A model generated the notes under the pieces. The model saw only the letters and a list, made by a program, of their open reading frames with translations, made no database searches and was not told where the DNA came from. The translations under genes and the position numbers were made by a program. From contig JAZRZP010000020.1 in assembly GCA_045601425.1 (NCBI GenBank), positions 1 to 64,000 on the forward strand: DNA of 64,000 bases, read 5' to 3'. Below, one piece after another: positions 1-7,334 of this stretch; the first letter of the stretch is position 1, and every line of letters starts with the position of its first letter. The stretch comes from UBA1219 sp045601425. Lineage in GTDB: Bacteria > Bacteroidota > Bacteroidia > Bacteroidales > P3.

Positions 1-134
1 AGAACGAAAAATGGGACGGCAACTGGAACGGTACTCCCTGCAAGCAGGACAGCTACATATACATCCTCAAATACCGCCAAATGGAATATGACGACCCCGT
101 CGTGAAAACCGGTACTGTCCTTCTGTTGCGTTAG
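1..134 (+). CDS. C-terminal end of a T9SS type-B sorted secreted protein (partial)
   Basis: Only the last 43 or so codons are present; the frame is open from the left edge to a TAG at 132-134. The translated end has a WDGxWNG motif, then a QDSYIYILKYR strand, and finishes in GTVLLLR at the stop. This is the ending of the gliding-motility-associated C-terminal domain (CHU_C, TIGR04131), the type-B signal by which the type IX secretion system exports cargo across the outer membrane. The cargo domain lies outside the window, so its function is unknown. The family call rests on motif recognition in a short stretch. Confidence 0.72.
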   Translation, partial: NEKWDGNWNGTPCKQDSYIYILKYRQMEYDDPVVKTGTVLLLR

Positions 135-272
135 AAAGAAAAAGTCTGTCCCGTCATTCAAAACGCGGAATTTCATAAAATGCACTAGTGTGAAGACACC
201 GTAAAAAATGAGGTTTTGCGGTTTTGTCTGATTTATTTTCATTTCAACACGCTCGGTTAGCGATTTTTTTTG

Positions 273-280
273 TATATTTG
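273..280 (+). promoter_or_regulatory. Bacteroidota -7 element before DUF4290/murA
   Basis: TATATTTG matches the Bacteroidota -7 consensus TAnnTTTG and lies 30 bp before the ATG at 311. No clear TTTG -33 element is seen at the expected distance. It probably serves the DUF4290-murA-PHP-purB-ABC run. Confidence 0.55.
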
Positions 281-310
281 CAAATTCAAAAACAAACTCA
301 GAAACACTAT

Positions 311-970
311 ATGGAATACAATACCCAACGGAAGAAGATACAGATAACCGATTATGGCAGAAACATTTACAAACTTATTGAAAAAGCCAAAGCCATAGAA
401 AACCGTGAGCGGAGAAATACCATGACGAACACCATAATAAACGTAATGGCACAAGTAAACCCCCAAGTAAAAAACGATGTTGAGTACAAACACAAACTTT
501 GGGACCACCTGATGCTCATGTCCAATTACGAACTTGATGTTGACTGCCCCTACCCCATTTCGCGGGAAAACAACATTGATTTTACTCCGACTCCACTGAA
601 ATACCAAAACCACCGAATTCAATACAGACATTACGGCAAGGTGCTTGAAGACCTGATTGAAAAAATTGCCGACTACCCCGAAGGTGAAGAAAAAGAAACT
701 TTGATAGAACTCGTTGCTCACCAGATGAAGAAATCGTACCTTACTTGGAACCGCGACACTGTAAACGACGAACTCATCTTTGAACAATTCGAACAGCTCA
801 CCAACGGCAAACTGAAACTTAAAGATGACTTCCAGCTGAAATCGTCGAAAGAATACATATCGTTGCCAAGCAATTCCATGGCACTGAAAAACAACCCAAA
901 CAAACAAAAGAAGAAACAGAAACAGAATCACCAGCCAAACACGGTAAAATTAAAAAACAAAAAGAAATAA
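311..970 (+). CDS. DUF4290 domain-containing protein
   Basis: A 219-aa soluble protein starting MEYNTQRKKIQITDYGRNIY, which matches the start of DUF4290, a family I know only from Bacteroidota and whose function is unestablished. The ATG at 311 is preferred over an upstream in-frame start at 224 because the extra residues would cover the promoter. The body is mixed polar helix-rich sequence; the last 25 residues or so are very rich in Lys, Gln and Asn and probably disordered. It ends 9 bp before murA and is probably co-transcribed with it. No signal peptide or membrane segment is seen. Confidence 0.85.
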   Translation: MEYNTQRKKIQITDYGRNIYKLIEKAKAIENRERRNTMTNTIINVMAQVNPQVKNDVEYKHKLWDHLMLMSNYELDVDCPYPISRENNIDFTPTPLKYQNHRIQYRHYGKVLEDLIEKIADYPEGEEKETLIELVAHQMKKSYLTWNRDTVNDELIFEQFEQLTNGKLKLKDDFQLKSSKEYISLPSNSMALKNNPNKQKKKQKQNHQPNTVKLKNKKK

Positions 971-979
971 CGAAACGCT

Positions 980-2281
980 ATGAGTTCATTCCAGATTATA
1001 GGTGGCAACCGGCTGCATGGAGAAATAGTTCCTCAGGGGGCAAAAAATGAAGCTCTTCAAGTCATTTGTGCCACACTGCTTACCCCAGAAAAAGTCACGA
1101 TACAGAACATACCCGACATACGTGACGTAAACAAACTCATAGACATTTTACGTCTGCTGAACGTAAAGGTAGAACGTCCCGAACCCGATGTGTACACGTT
1201 TCAAGCCGACGAAGTTGACCTGAAAAAAATCGAGAGCAAGGAGTTTTCGGAAATGGCCACAGCCCTTCGCGGCTCCATAATGCTTGCAGGACCCACACTC
1301 GCCCGTTTCGGAAAGGCGGCAGTGCCACAACCCGGGGGCGACAAAATCGGCCGCAGGCGTCTGGACACCCACTACATCGGTTTCGAGAAACTCGGAGCAA
1401 AGATATCATACGACTTCCAGAAATACAACATTGAAGCCAAAGAACTCGTCGGAACATACATGCTTCTCGACGAAGCCTCTGTAACAGGGACAGCCAACAT
1501 AATAATGGCTGCCGTGCTTGCAAAGGGCAAAACCACCATAATGAACGCAGCCTGCGAACCGTACATCTACCAGCTTTGCGACATGCTGAACCGCATGGGA
1601 GCAAAAATTTCCGGAGTAAAATCCAATCTGCTCACCATAGAGGGCGTAAGTTCCCTCGGAGGATGCACACACCGACTCCTGCCCGACATGATTGAGGTCG
1701 GCAGTTTCATAGGCATGGCAGCCATGACACAATCGAACATAACAATAAAAAACGCACAGGTAGAACACCTCGGACTCATACCTCAGGTATTCCGCCGACT
1801 TGGCATTGAAATATGGCAGCACAATGATGACCTTGAAATTCCCGCACAGGAGCACTACACCGTAGACCGATTCATGGACGGTTCCATAATGAACATTTCT
1901 GATGCCCCATGGCCCGGTTTCACACCCGACCTTATAAGCATCGCCCTCGTGGTAGCCACCCAAGCCGACGGCAGTGTGCTCATACACCAGAAAATGTTCG
2001 AAAGTCGCCTGTTTTTCGTTGACAAACTGATAGACATGGGAGCACAAATAATACTTTGCGACCCGCACCGTGCCACCGTCATAGGCCTCAACCACTCCCA
2101 CCCCTTACGTGGAATACGGATGAGTTCTCCCGACATAAGAGCCGGCGTTGCTCTGCTCATCGCAGCCCTTTCGGCAAATGGCAAAAGCCGGATAGACAAC
2201 ATTGAGCAGATAGACCGAGGCTACCAAAACATCGACGGACGTCTCAGAAAACTCGGAGCCGACATAATACGCATAGACTGA
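980..2281 (+). CDS. murA: UDP-N-acetylglucosamine 1-carboxyvinyltransferase
   Basis: A 433-aa cytoplasmic enzyme that transfers enolpyruvate from PEP to UDP-GlcNAc, the first committed step of peptidoglycan synthesis. The N-terminal GGNRLHGEIVPQGAKNEAL region carries the substrate-binding K22 and N23. The active-site loop reads PGGDKIGRRRLDTH with Asp at residue 121, where E. coli MurA has the fosfomycin-target Cys115. Asp at this position is known in naturally fosfomycin-insensitive MurA enzymes, so the protein is predicted to resist covalent inactivation. The C-terminal DIRAGVALLIAAL region supplies the conserved Arg. It sits 9 bp after DUF4290 and 22 bp before the PHP phosphatase gene. Confidence 0.96.
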   Translation: MSSFQIIGGNRLHGEIVPQGAKNEALQVICATLLTPEKVTIQNIPDIRDVNKLIDILRLLNVKVERPEPDVYTFQADEVDLKKIESKEFSEMATALRGSIMLAGPTLARFGKAAVPQPGGDKIGRRRLDTHYIGFEKLGAKISYDFQKYNIEAKELVGTYMLLDEASVTGTANIIMAAVLAKGKTTIMNAACEPYIYQLCDMLNRMGAKISGVKSNLLTIEGVSSLGGCTHRLLPDMIEVGSFIGMAAMTQSNITIKNAQVEHLGLIPQVFRRLGIEIWQHNDDLEIPAQEHYTVDRFMDGSIMNISDAPWPGFTPDLISIALVVATQADGSVLIHQKMFESRLFFVDKLIDMGAQIILCDPHRATVIGLNHSHPLRGIRMSSPDIRAGVALLIAALSANGKSRIDNIEQIDRGYQNIDGRLRKLGADIIRID

Positions 2282-2303
2282 ACAAATTGAACACACACTA
2301 AAA

Positions 2304-3041
2304 ATGATTTTTGACAAACTTTTTGAAATAAAAAACACTGATGGGACACTTTCTATTCTGAATACCGACATGCATTCGCATCTCATTCCGGGCATCGACG
2401 ACGGTTCGCCCGATTTGGACACCTCGCTTGAATGCATGAGAGAAATGTACAGGTTGGGATTCAGAAAGATATGCCTCACGCCTCATTTCCAATCGGTGAA
2501 ATTCCAGAATAACGAAGACGATGTTCTCGAAAGAGTAGAGAAACTCCGCAGCGAACTCGTCAGAAATGACATAGGCATTGAACTTGCCGCAGGTGGGGAA
2601 TACCTTGTGGACAGCGGTTTCCTAAAACGTGTGAGCGAGAACAAATTCCTGACCATAAACGGAAAATATCTGCTCATAGAATTTTCGTTTTCGCAAGCCA
2701 TTCTCGGACTGCACGAACTGGTGTTCGAACTGCAGAAACTCGGCCACGAAGTGATTCTTGCCCACCCCGAACGCTATATCTATTTTCACCACCACCCCAA
2801 ACTGCCACAAACACTGAAGGATGCCGGAGTTTATTTTCAAGCCAACATAAACTCATTCTCCGGATTTTACGGAAAATCCACTCAAAAAACAGCATATCAA
2901 TACGTTAAAAACGGATGGATTGATTTTCTTGGTACCGACATGCACAACTGGAACTACATGAAATGGCTTCAGGAAACATGCCATAGCCGGAAATTCCAAA
3001 ACATGCTGAAAAAGAACACTTTTGAAAACAATAAAATATAA
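2304..3041 (+). CDS. PHP-domain tyrosine-protein phosphatase (CpsB/YwqE-like)
   Basis: A 245-aa protein of the PHP superfamily. Metal-binding motifs are in the expected order: DMHSHLIPGIDDG near residue 22, LTPHF, the GGEY glutamate, LAHPERY and GTDMHN near the C-terminus. Members such as CpsB/YwqE dephosphorylate bacterial tyrosine kinases that control capsule or exopolysaccharide export. No Wzc-type kinase gene is visible nearby, so the substrate is unknown. It ends 4 bp before purB and belongs to the run that begins at DUF4290. A general PHP hydrolase cannot be excluded, but the spacing of the motifs fits CpsB-type enzymes best. Confidence 0.88.
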   Translation: MIFDKLFEIKNTDGTLSILNTDMHSHLIPGIDDGSPDLDTSLECMREMYRLGFRKICLTPHFQSVKFQNNEDDVLERVEKLRSELVRNDIGIELAAGGEYLVDSGFLKRVSENKFLTINGKYLLIEFSFSQAILGLHELVFELQKLGHEVILAHPERYIYFHHHPKLPQTLKDAGVYFQANINSFSGFYGKSTQKTAYQYVKNGWIDFLGTDMHNWNYMKWLQETCHSRKFQNMLKKNTFENNKI

Positions 3042-3045
3042 ACCA

Positions 3046-4392
3046 ATGGATACACTGCAAGCCATCAGTCCAATCGACGGACGTTACAGAAACAAAGTTG
3101 AACCTCTTGCCGGATATTTTTCGGAACAGGCCCTCATAAAATACCGCGTTTTCGTGGAAATAGAATACTTCATTGCCTTGTGCGAACTGCCTCTGCCACA
3201 GCTCCAAAGTTTCGACGACCGGCTTTTTGAAAAGCTACGCGACATATACAGAAATTTCAGCACTGACAACGCTCAAGAAATAAAAGACATAGAAAAAACA
3301 ACCAACCACGACGTAAAAGCCGTGGAATATTTCATCAAACGGCGTTTCGACGAACTGAACCTGCAGAAATACAAGGAATTCATCCATTTCGGGCTCACAT
3401 CGCAGGACATCAACAACACAGCCATGCCCCGCATGATCAAGGACTGCCACGACATTGTCCTCCTTCCTGCCCTCAACGGCATTCTCGAACTCCTCGAAAA
3501 CAAGGCACAGGAATGGAAAGACATTCCGATGCTTGCCCACACACACGGACAGCCCGCATCTCCTACCACCCTCGGTAAAGAAATAAAAGTTTTCGCATAC
3601 CGCCTGCAGCAGCAATTGGCCAACTTCGCACTCATTCCATTCAACGCAAAATTCGGCGGTGCCACCGGAAACTTCAACGCACACTGCGTGGCATACCCCG
3701 AAATAGACTGGGTGAAATTCGGCAACGATTTCGTTTACAACAGCCTGGACCTTGAACGCTTGGACTACACCACGCAAATAGAAAACTACGACAACATGGC
3801 AGCATATTTCGACAATTGCAAACGTATCAACGTGATACTCATCGACTTATGCCGCGACATCTGGACATACATCTCCATGGAATATTTCAAGCAGAAGATA
3901 AAAGCCGGTGAAGTAGGTTCCTCGGCAATGCCACACAAAGTGAACCCTATCGACTTTGAAAATGCCGAAGGCAACCTTGGTTTGGCCAATGCCATTTTCG
4001 AACACCTGTCGCACAAACTTCCTGTTTCTCGCATGCAACGCGACCTCACCGACTCGACGGTAAGCCGCAATATCGGGGTTCCGGTTGCACACACTCTCAT
4101 AGCACTTGCCTCGCTTGAAAAAGGCATCAACAAGTTGATACTCAACGAACAGAAACTCTACGACGACCTTGACAACAACTGGGCCGTGGTTGCAGAAGCG
4201 ATACAGACCATACTCCGGAGCATAGGCTACCCGAATCCGTACGAAACACTAAAACAACTTACCCGCACAAACTCCAAAGTCGATGCAAAAACCATCGCCG
4301 ACTTTGTAGATACACTCGACGTTCCGGAAGACACAAAACAACGCATCAAACAAATCACACCGCACAACTACGTCGGAGTGAAACTGAAATAA
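3046..4392 (+). CDS. purB: Adenylosuccinate lyase
   Basis: A 448-aa fumarase/aspartase-superfamily enzyme that splits SAICAR and adenylosuccinate, each releasing fumarate, in purine synthesis. The start MDTLQAISPIDGRY and the signature GSSAMPHKVNPIDFENAEGN are diagnostic, and the length fits the E. coli-type long PurB. The TSQDINNTA segment and the THGQPASPTTLGKE segment supply other active-site residues. The ATG at 3046 gives the family N-terminus; an upstream in-frame start at 3022 would lie inside the preceding gene. The next gene starts 4 bp after its stop. Guanylate synthesis (guaA) is encoded separately near 37 kb. Confidence 0.97.
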   Translation: MDTLQAISPIDGRYRNKVEPLAGYFSEQALIKYRVFVEIEYFIALCELPLPQLQSFDDRLFEKLRDIYRNFSTDNAQEIKDIEKTTNHDVKAVEYFIKRRFDELNLQKYKEFIHFGLTSQDINNTAMPRMIKDCHDIVLLPALNGILELLENKAQEWKDIPMLAHTHGQPASPTTLGKEIKVFAYRLQQQLANFALIPFNAKFGGATGNFNAHCVAYPEIDWVKFGNDFVYNSLDLERLDYTTQIENYDNMAAYFDNCKRINVILIDLCRDIWTYISMEYFKQKIKAGEVGSSAMPHKVNPIDFENAEGNLGLANAIFEHLSHKLPVSRMQRDLTDSTVSRNIGVPVAHTLIALASLEKGINKLILNEQKLYDDLDNNWAVVAEAIQTILRSIGYPNPYETLKQLTRTNSKVDAKTIADFVDTLDVPEDTKQRIKQITPHNYVGVKLK

Positions 4393-4396
4393 TACG

Positions 4397-6247
4397 GTGT
4401 CCGGCAAGAAAAGAGACAAAGTACCGGCTTTCGGCAAATCGGTGAAAGCATTTACCCGGGAAGTCTTCCGACCTTATCGCGGGCAGATGGTGATATATGC
4501 TTTTCTTGTCACCTTTTCGGTAATTTTCACACTTACCACCATTCTGTCGGTAGCCGATTTCCTGAAAATCCTGTTCCAATCACCGGACAGTGCGGCAGAG
4601 ACCATTGACAACCAATACCAACTGAACTATTGGCTGAACAGGTTTTACACATGGCTCATGTCGTTCGGACAAAAAAATGCACTCTGGCTGTTCTCGCTCA
4701 TTCTCTGTTCGCAATACTTCCTGAAAAATATTTTCAACTACCTTTCGAATCTCAAGATATCCGTTTTGCGGTTCCGCATCATCGGCGACCTCCGGACTAG
4801 GATGTACCGCAAGATGCTCCAGCTGCCACTTTCATATTTCGGGACATCCCGCAAAGGCGACATCCTTTCGCGTTTCAGCAACGACATGGCCGAATACGAT
4901 GAAAACATACTGCACTCCATACAACAGTTGAGCATTGCCGTAATCACGATAGTGCTGTATCTCGCAGTACTGTTCTACATCAACGTAAAGCTCACGTTTT
5001 TCGTGCTGTGCCTGCTGCCGGTGATTGCCCTCGTGATATCCAGAATTACCCGTCATTTACGCCGCAAATCCAAAACTCTGCAAGAAAAGACTTCATTCCT
5101 GATGTCCCTTACCGAAGAAACCATCTCCGGACTGAGGATAATAAAATCCTACACAGCCATTGATTTTTCCAACGAGCGTTTTCGCAGGTACAACAAATCA
5201 TACACCCGCCTGCGCAACTCGGTGCAGCGCCGCATTGACCTTGCATCGCCTGTGAGCGATTTTCTGGGCAACAGTCTGGTAATAGTGATTCTGATTTTCG
5301 GGGCATACCTTGTCTTCAACCACGATTCCGGACTCTCGGCCGAACTTTTCATAACATACATCATGCTCTTCGTGCTGATGATAAATCCCGCCAAGGACTT
5401 TGCCACAGGCATATCACAATTGAAAAAAGGTGCGGCGTGTTCACAACGCATAAGCGAATTTCTCGAACTGCCCGAAAAAATCAAGGAATGCGACAATCCG
5501 CGCGATTTCAACGGGTTGCAAGACCGGATTACATTCAGAAACCTGTCTTTCGAGTACAATGCAGGCACGCCCGTACTTCAAGACATCTGCCTTGAAATAC
5601 GCAAGGGCGAGACTGTGGCGCTGGTAGGCCCTTCGGGGTCTGGAAAATCCACCTTGGCCGACCTCGTGTCGCGGTTCTACGACAGTACTTCCGGAGAACT
5701 GCTCATCGACGGCACCGACATCAGGGAATACTCCATTCCGCAACTCCGCAGCCACATAGGGATAGTGTCGCAGGAAACCATTCTGTTCAACGACACGGTG
5801 TACAACAACATTGCCTTCGGCATGCAGAATCCCGACGAGGAACAGGTGACGGCTTCGGCAAAGATTGCCAACGCTCACAATTTCATCATGGAAATGGATG
5901 AAGGCTACCAGACAAATATAGGCGACGGCGGCGACCGTCTCTCGGGAGGACAACGCCAGAGAATCTGCATTGCCCGTGCAGTGCTGCGCAATCCCGACAT
6001 ACTGATTCTCGACGAGGCCACCTCGGCTCTTGACACCGAATCGGAACGGTTGGTACAAAGTGCTCTCAATCAGGTGCTTGACGGCAGAACGGCCATCGTC
6101 ATTGCTCACCGACTGTCCACCATCGTAAATGCCGACAAAATTGTAGTCCTTGATGGCGGAAAAATAGTTGAAACCGGCACCCACCAGCAACTTGTATCTC
6201 AAAACGGTCTGTACAAAAAGCTGGTAGACATGCAGTCATTCAAGTAA
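4397..6247 (+). CDS. ABC transporter, fused permease and ATPase (MsbA-like lipid exporter)
   Basis: A 616-aa half-transporter: an N-terminal six-helix ABC-exporter membrane domain (about residues 30-340) followed by an ATPase with Walker A GPSGSGKST near residue 411, signature LSGGQRQR near 515 and Walker B ILILDEATSALD near 535, then the H-loop IAHRLST. Half-transporters of this shape include MsbA, which flips lipid A-core across the inner membrane; other substrates are possible. The start is GTG, 4 bp after purB; the next in-frame ATG would remove the cytoplasmic N-terminus. It converges on hydE with only 2 bp between the stops, and no terminator hairpin is seen there. Confidence 0.9.
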   Translation: MSGKKRDKVPAFGKSVKAFTREVFRPYRGQMVIYAFLVTFSVIFTLTTILSVADFLKILFQSPDSAAETIDNQYQLNYWLNRFYTWLMSFGQKNALWLFSLILCSQYFLKNIFNYLSNLKISVLRFRIIGDLRTRMYRKMLQLPLSYFGTSRKGDILSRFSNDMAEYDENILHSIQQLSIAVITIVLYLAVLFYINVKLTFFVLCLLPVIALVISRITRHLRRKSKTLQEKTSFLMSLTEETISGLRIIKSYTAIDFSNERFRRYNKSYTRLRNSVQRRIDLASPVSDFLGNSLVIVILIFGAYLVFNHDSGLSAELFITYIMLFVLMINPAKDFATGISQLKKGAACSQRISEFLELPEKIKECDNPRDFNGLQDRITFRNLSFEYNAGTPVLQDICLEIRKGETVALVGPSGSGKSTLADLVSRFYDSTSGELLIDGTDIREYSIPQLRSHIGIVSQETILFNDTVYNNIAFGMQNPDEEQVTASAKIANAHNFIMEMDEGYQTNIGDGGDRLSGGQRQRICIARAVLRNPDILILDEATSALDTESERLVQSALNQVLDGRTAIVIAHRLSTIVNADKIVVLDGGKIVETGTHQQLVSQNGLYKKLVDMQSFK

Positions 6248-6249
6248 AA

Positions 6250-7332
6250 TCAGGAATTTCTTTTTGCAAAATGCTGAGAATCGCCGTGAGACTGATAACC
6301 GATTTCACAACCGATTGCGTTCAGTGATTTCTCCAGCTGGCTGTGATACGTGAACGCATCGTCGTGGACAACGGTTTTATTCTGATAAAGGAAATACTGT
6401 TCGCGGAATTCCTGCGGTGTGACGTTTGGCATGACGATATTGGCACCAACCATGAGGGCTTTCTCGCGCGCCATCGGATCAAGGGTTTGCAAAGCCGTAG
6501 TCGCTGCAATATTTATGTCGTTCATCATTATACGCAGAATTGCAACCATTTTAAGGCTCAGTTCCAAACGTGTTTCGGGTGAAGGCAAAAGATTCCTGTA
6601 CTGGTACAGCGGAGTCTCGTCATGCTCTATGTAAGGTCCCATGCCGACCATGTCCACATCGATGTTTTTCAGGAAAAGCAAATCCTCTGCCAGATTGTCG
6701 AGTGTCTGGAACGGCAGTCCGATCATCACTCCGGAGCCGACCTGATAACCTGTCTTACGGAGCAATCTCAGACTTTCGAGGCGGTTTTCATATTTGTGTG
6801 TATCATCATTGGGATGCAGTCGGTAATAAAGTTCCCTGTTGGAACTTTCGATACGCAGCAGATAGCGTTTTGCACCGGCATCGAACCAGCGCCGGAAAGT
6901 TTCCTCGGTCTGTTCTCCCAATGAAAGCGTAATTCCAATCTGGTGATCAGTGGCTTCGTGAATGCGTTTCAAAATACGCTCTATATCTTCCACAAACTTT
7001 TCCGTCATGAGTTCTCCCGACTGGAGAACCATGGAACCGTAACCAAGTTTCCTGATATACACGGCCGACTGCACGACTTCGTCTTCACCGACAGTGTACC
7101 GCGACACGTTGGCATTTCCAGAACGGATTCCGCAATAAAAGCAGTTTTTACGGCATTTGTTGGAATATTCCACCAGTCCTCGCAAATATACCTTATTGCC
7201 CACATGCCGATTCTTCACGTTTTTTGCGAAGTCAAACAAAGTTTTCAAATCATCACCTTCGGCAGAAAGAAGTTTCACAATATCATCGTGTGAAAATTCA
7301 ACACGGGTCAATATTTCTGTCACATTACTCAT
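6250..7332 (-). CDS. hydE: [FeFe]-hydrogenase H-cluster maturation radical SAM protein HydE
   Basis: A 360-aa radical-SAM enzyme. The cluster motif CRKNCFYC (C60, C64, C67, CxxxCxxC) follows a LRGLVEYSN strand typical of HydE, and GYGSMVLQSGE, LRIESSN and GSGVMIGLPFQT follow in the order of the family. HydE works with HydF and HydG to build the 2Fe subcluster of [FeFe]-hydrogenase, so the organism is predicted to make or use H2. HydF, HydG and the hydrogenase are not in the window. The ATG at 7332 is used; the longer frame needs a TTG that overlaps the upstream gene. Only one Cys is seen near the C-terminus, so the accessory second cluster found in some HydE is absent. PylB is a related alternative but less likely. 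Confidence 0.88.
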   Translation of the reverse strand: MSNVTEILTRVEFSHDDIVKLLSAEGDDLKTLFDFAKNVKNRHVGNKVYLRGLVEYSNKCRKNCFYCGIRSGNANVSRYTVGEDEVVQSAVYIRKLGYGSMVLQSGELMTEKFVEDIERILKRIHEATDHQIGITLSLGEQTEETFRRWFDAGAKRYLLRIESSNRELYYRLHPNDDTHKYENRLESLRLLRKTGYQVGSGVMIGLPFQTLDNLAEDLLFLKNIDVDMVGMGPYIEHDETPLYQYRNLLPSPETRLELSLKMVAILRIMMNDINIAATTALQTLDPMAREKALMVGANIVMPNVTPQEFREQYFLYQNKTVVHDDAFTYHSQLEKSLNAIGCEIGYQSHGDSQHFAKRNS

Positions 7333-7334
7333 TA

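Noticed and set aside
224..310. Upstream in-frame extension of the DUF4290 gene
   Set aside because: It covers the promoter and does not fit the family N-terminus.
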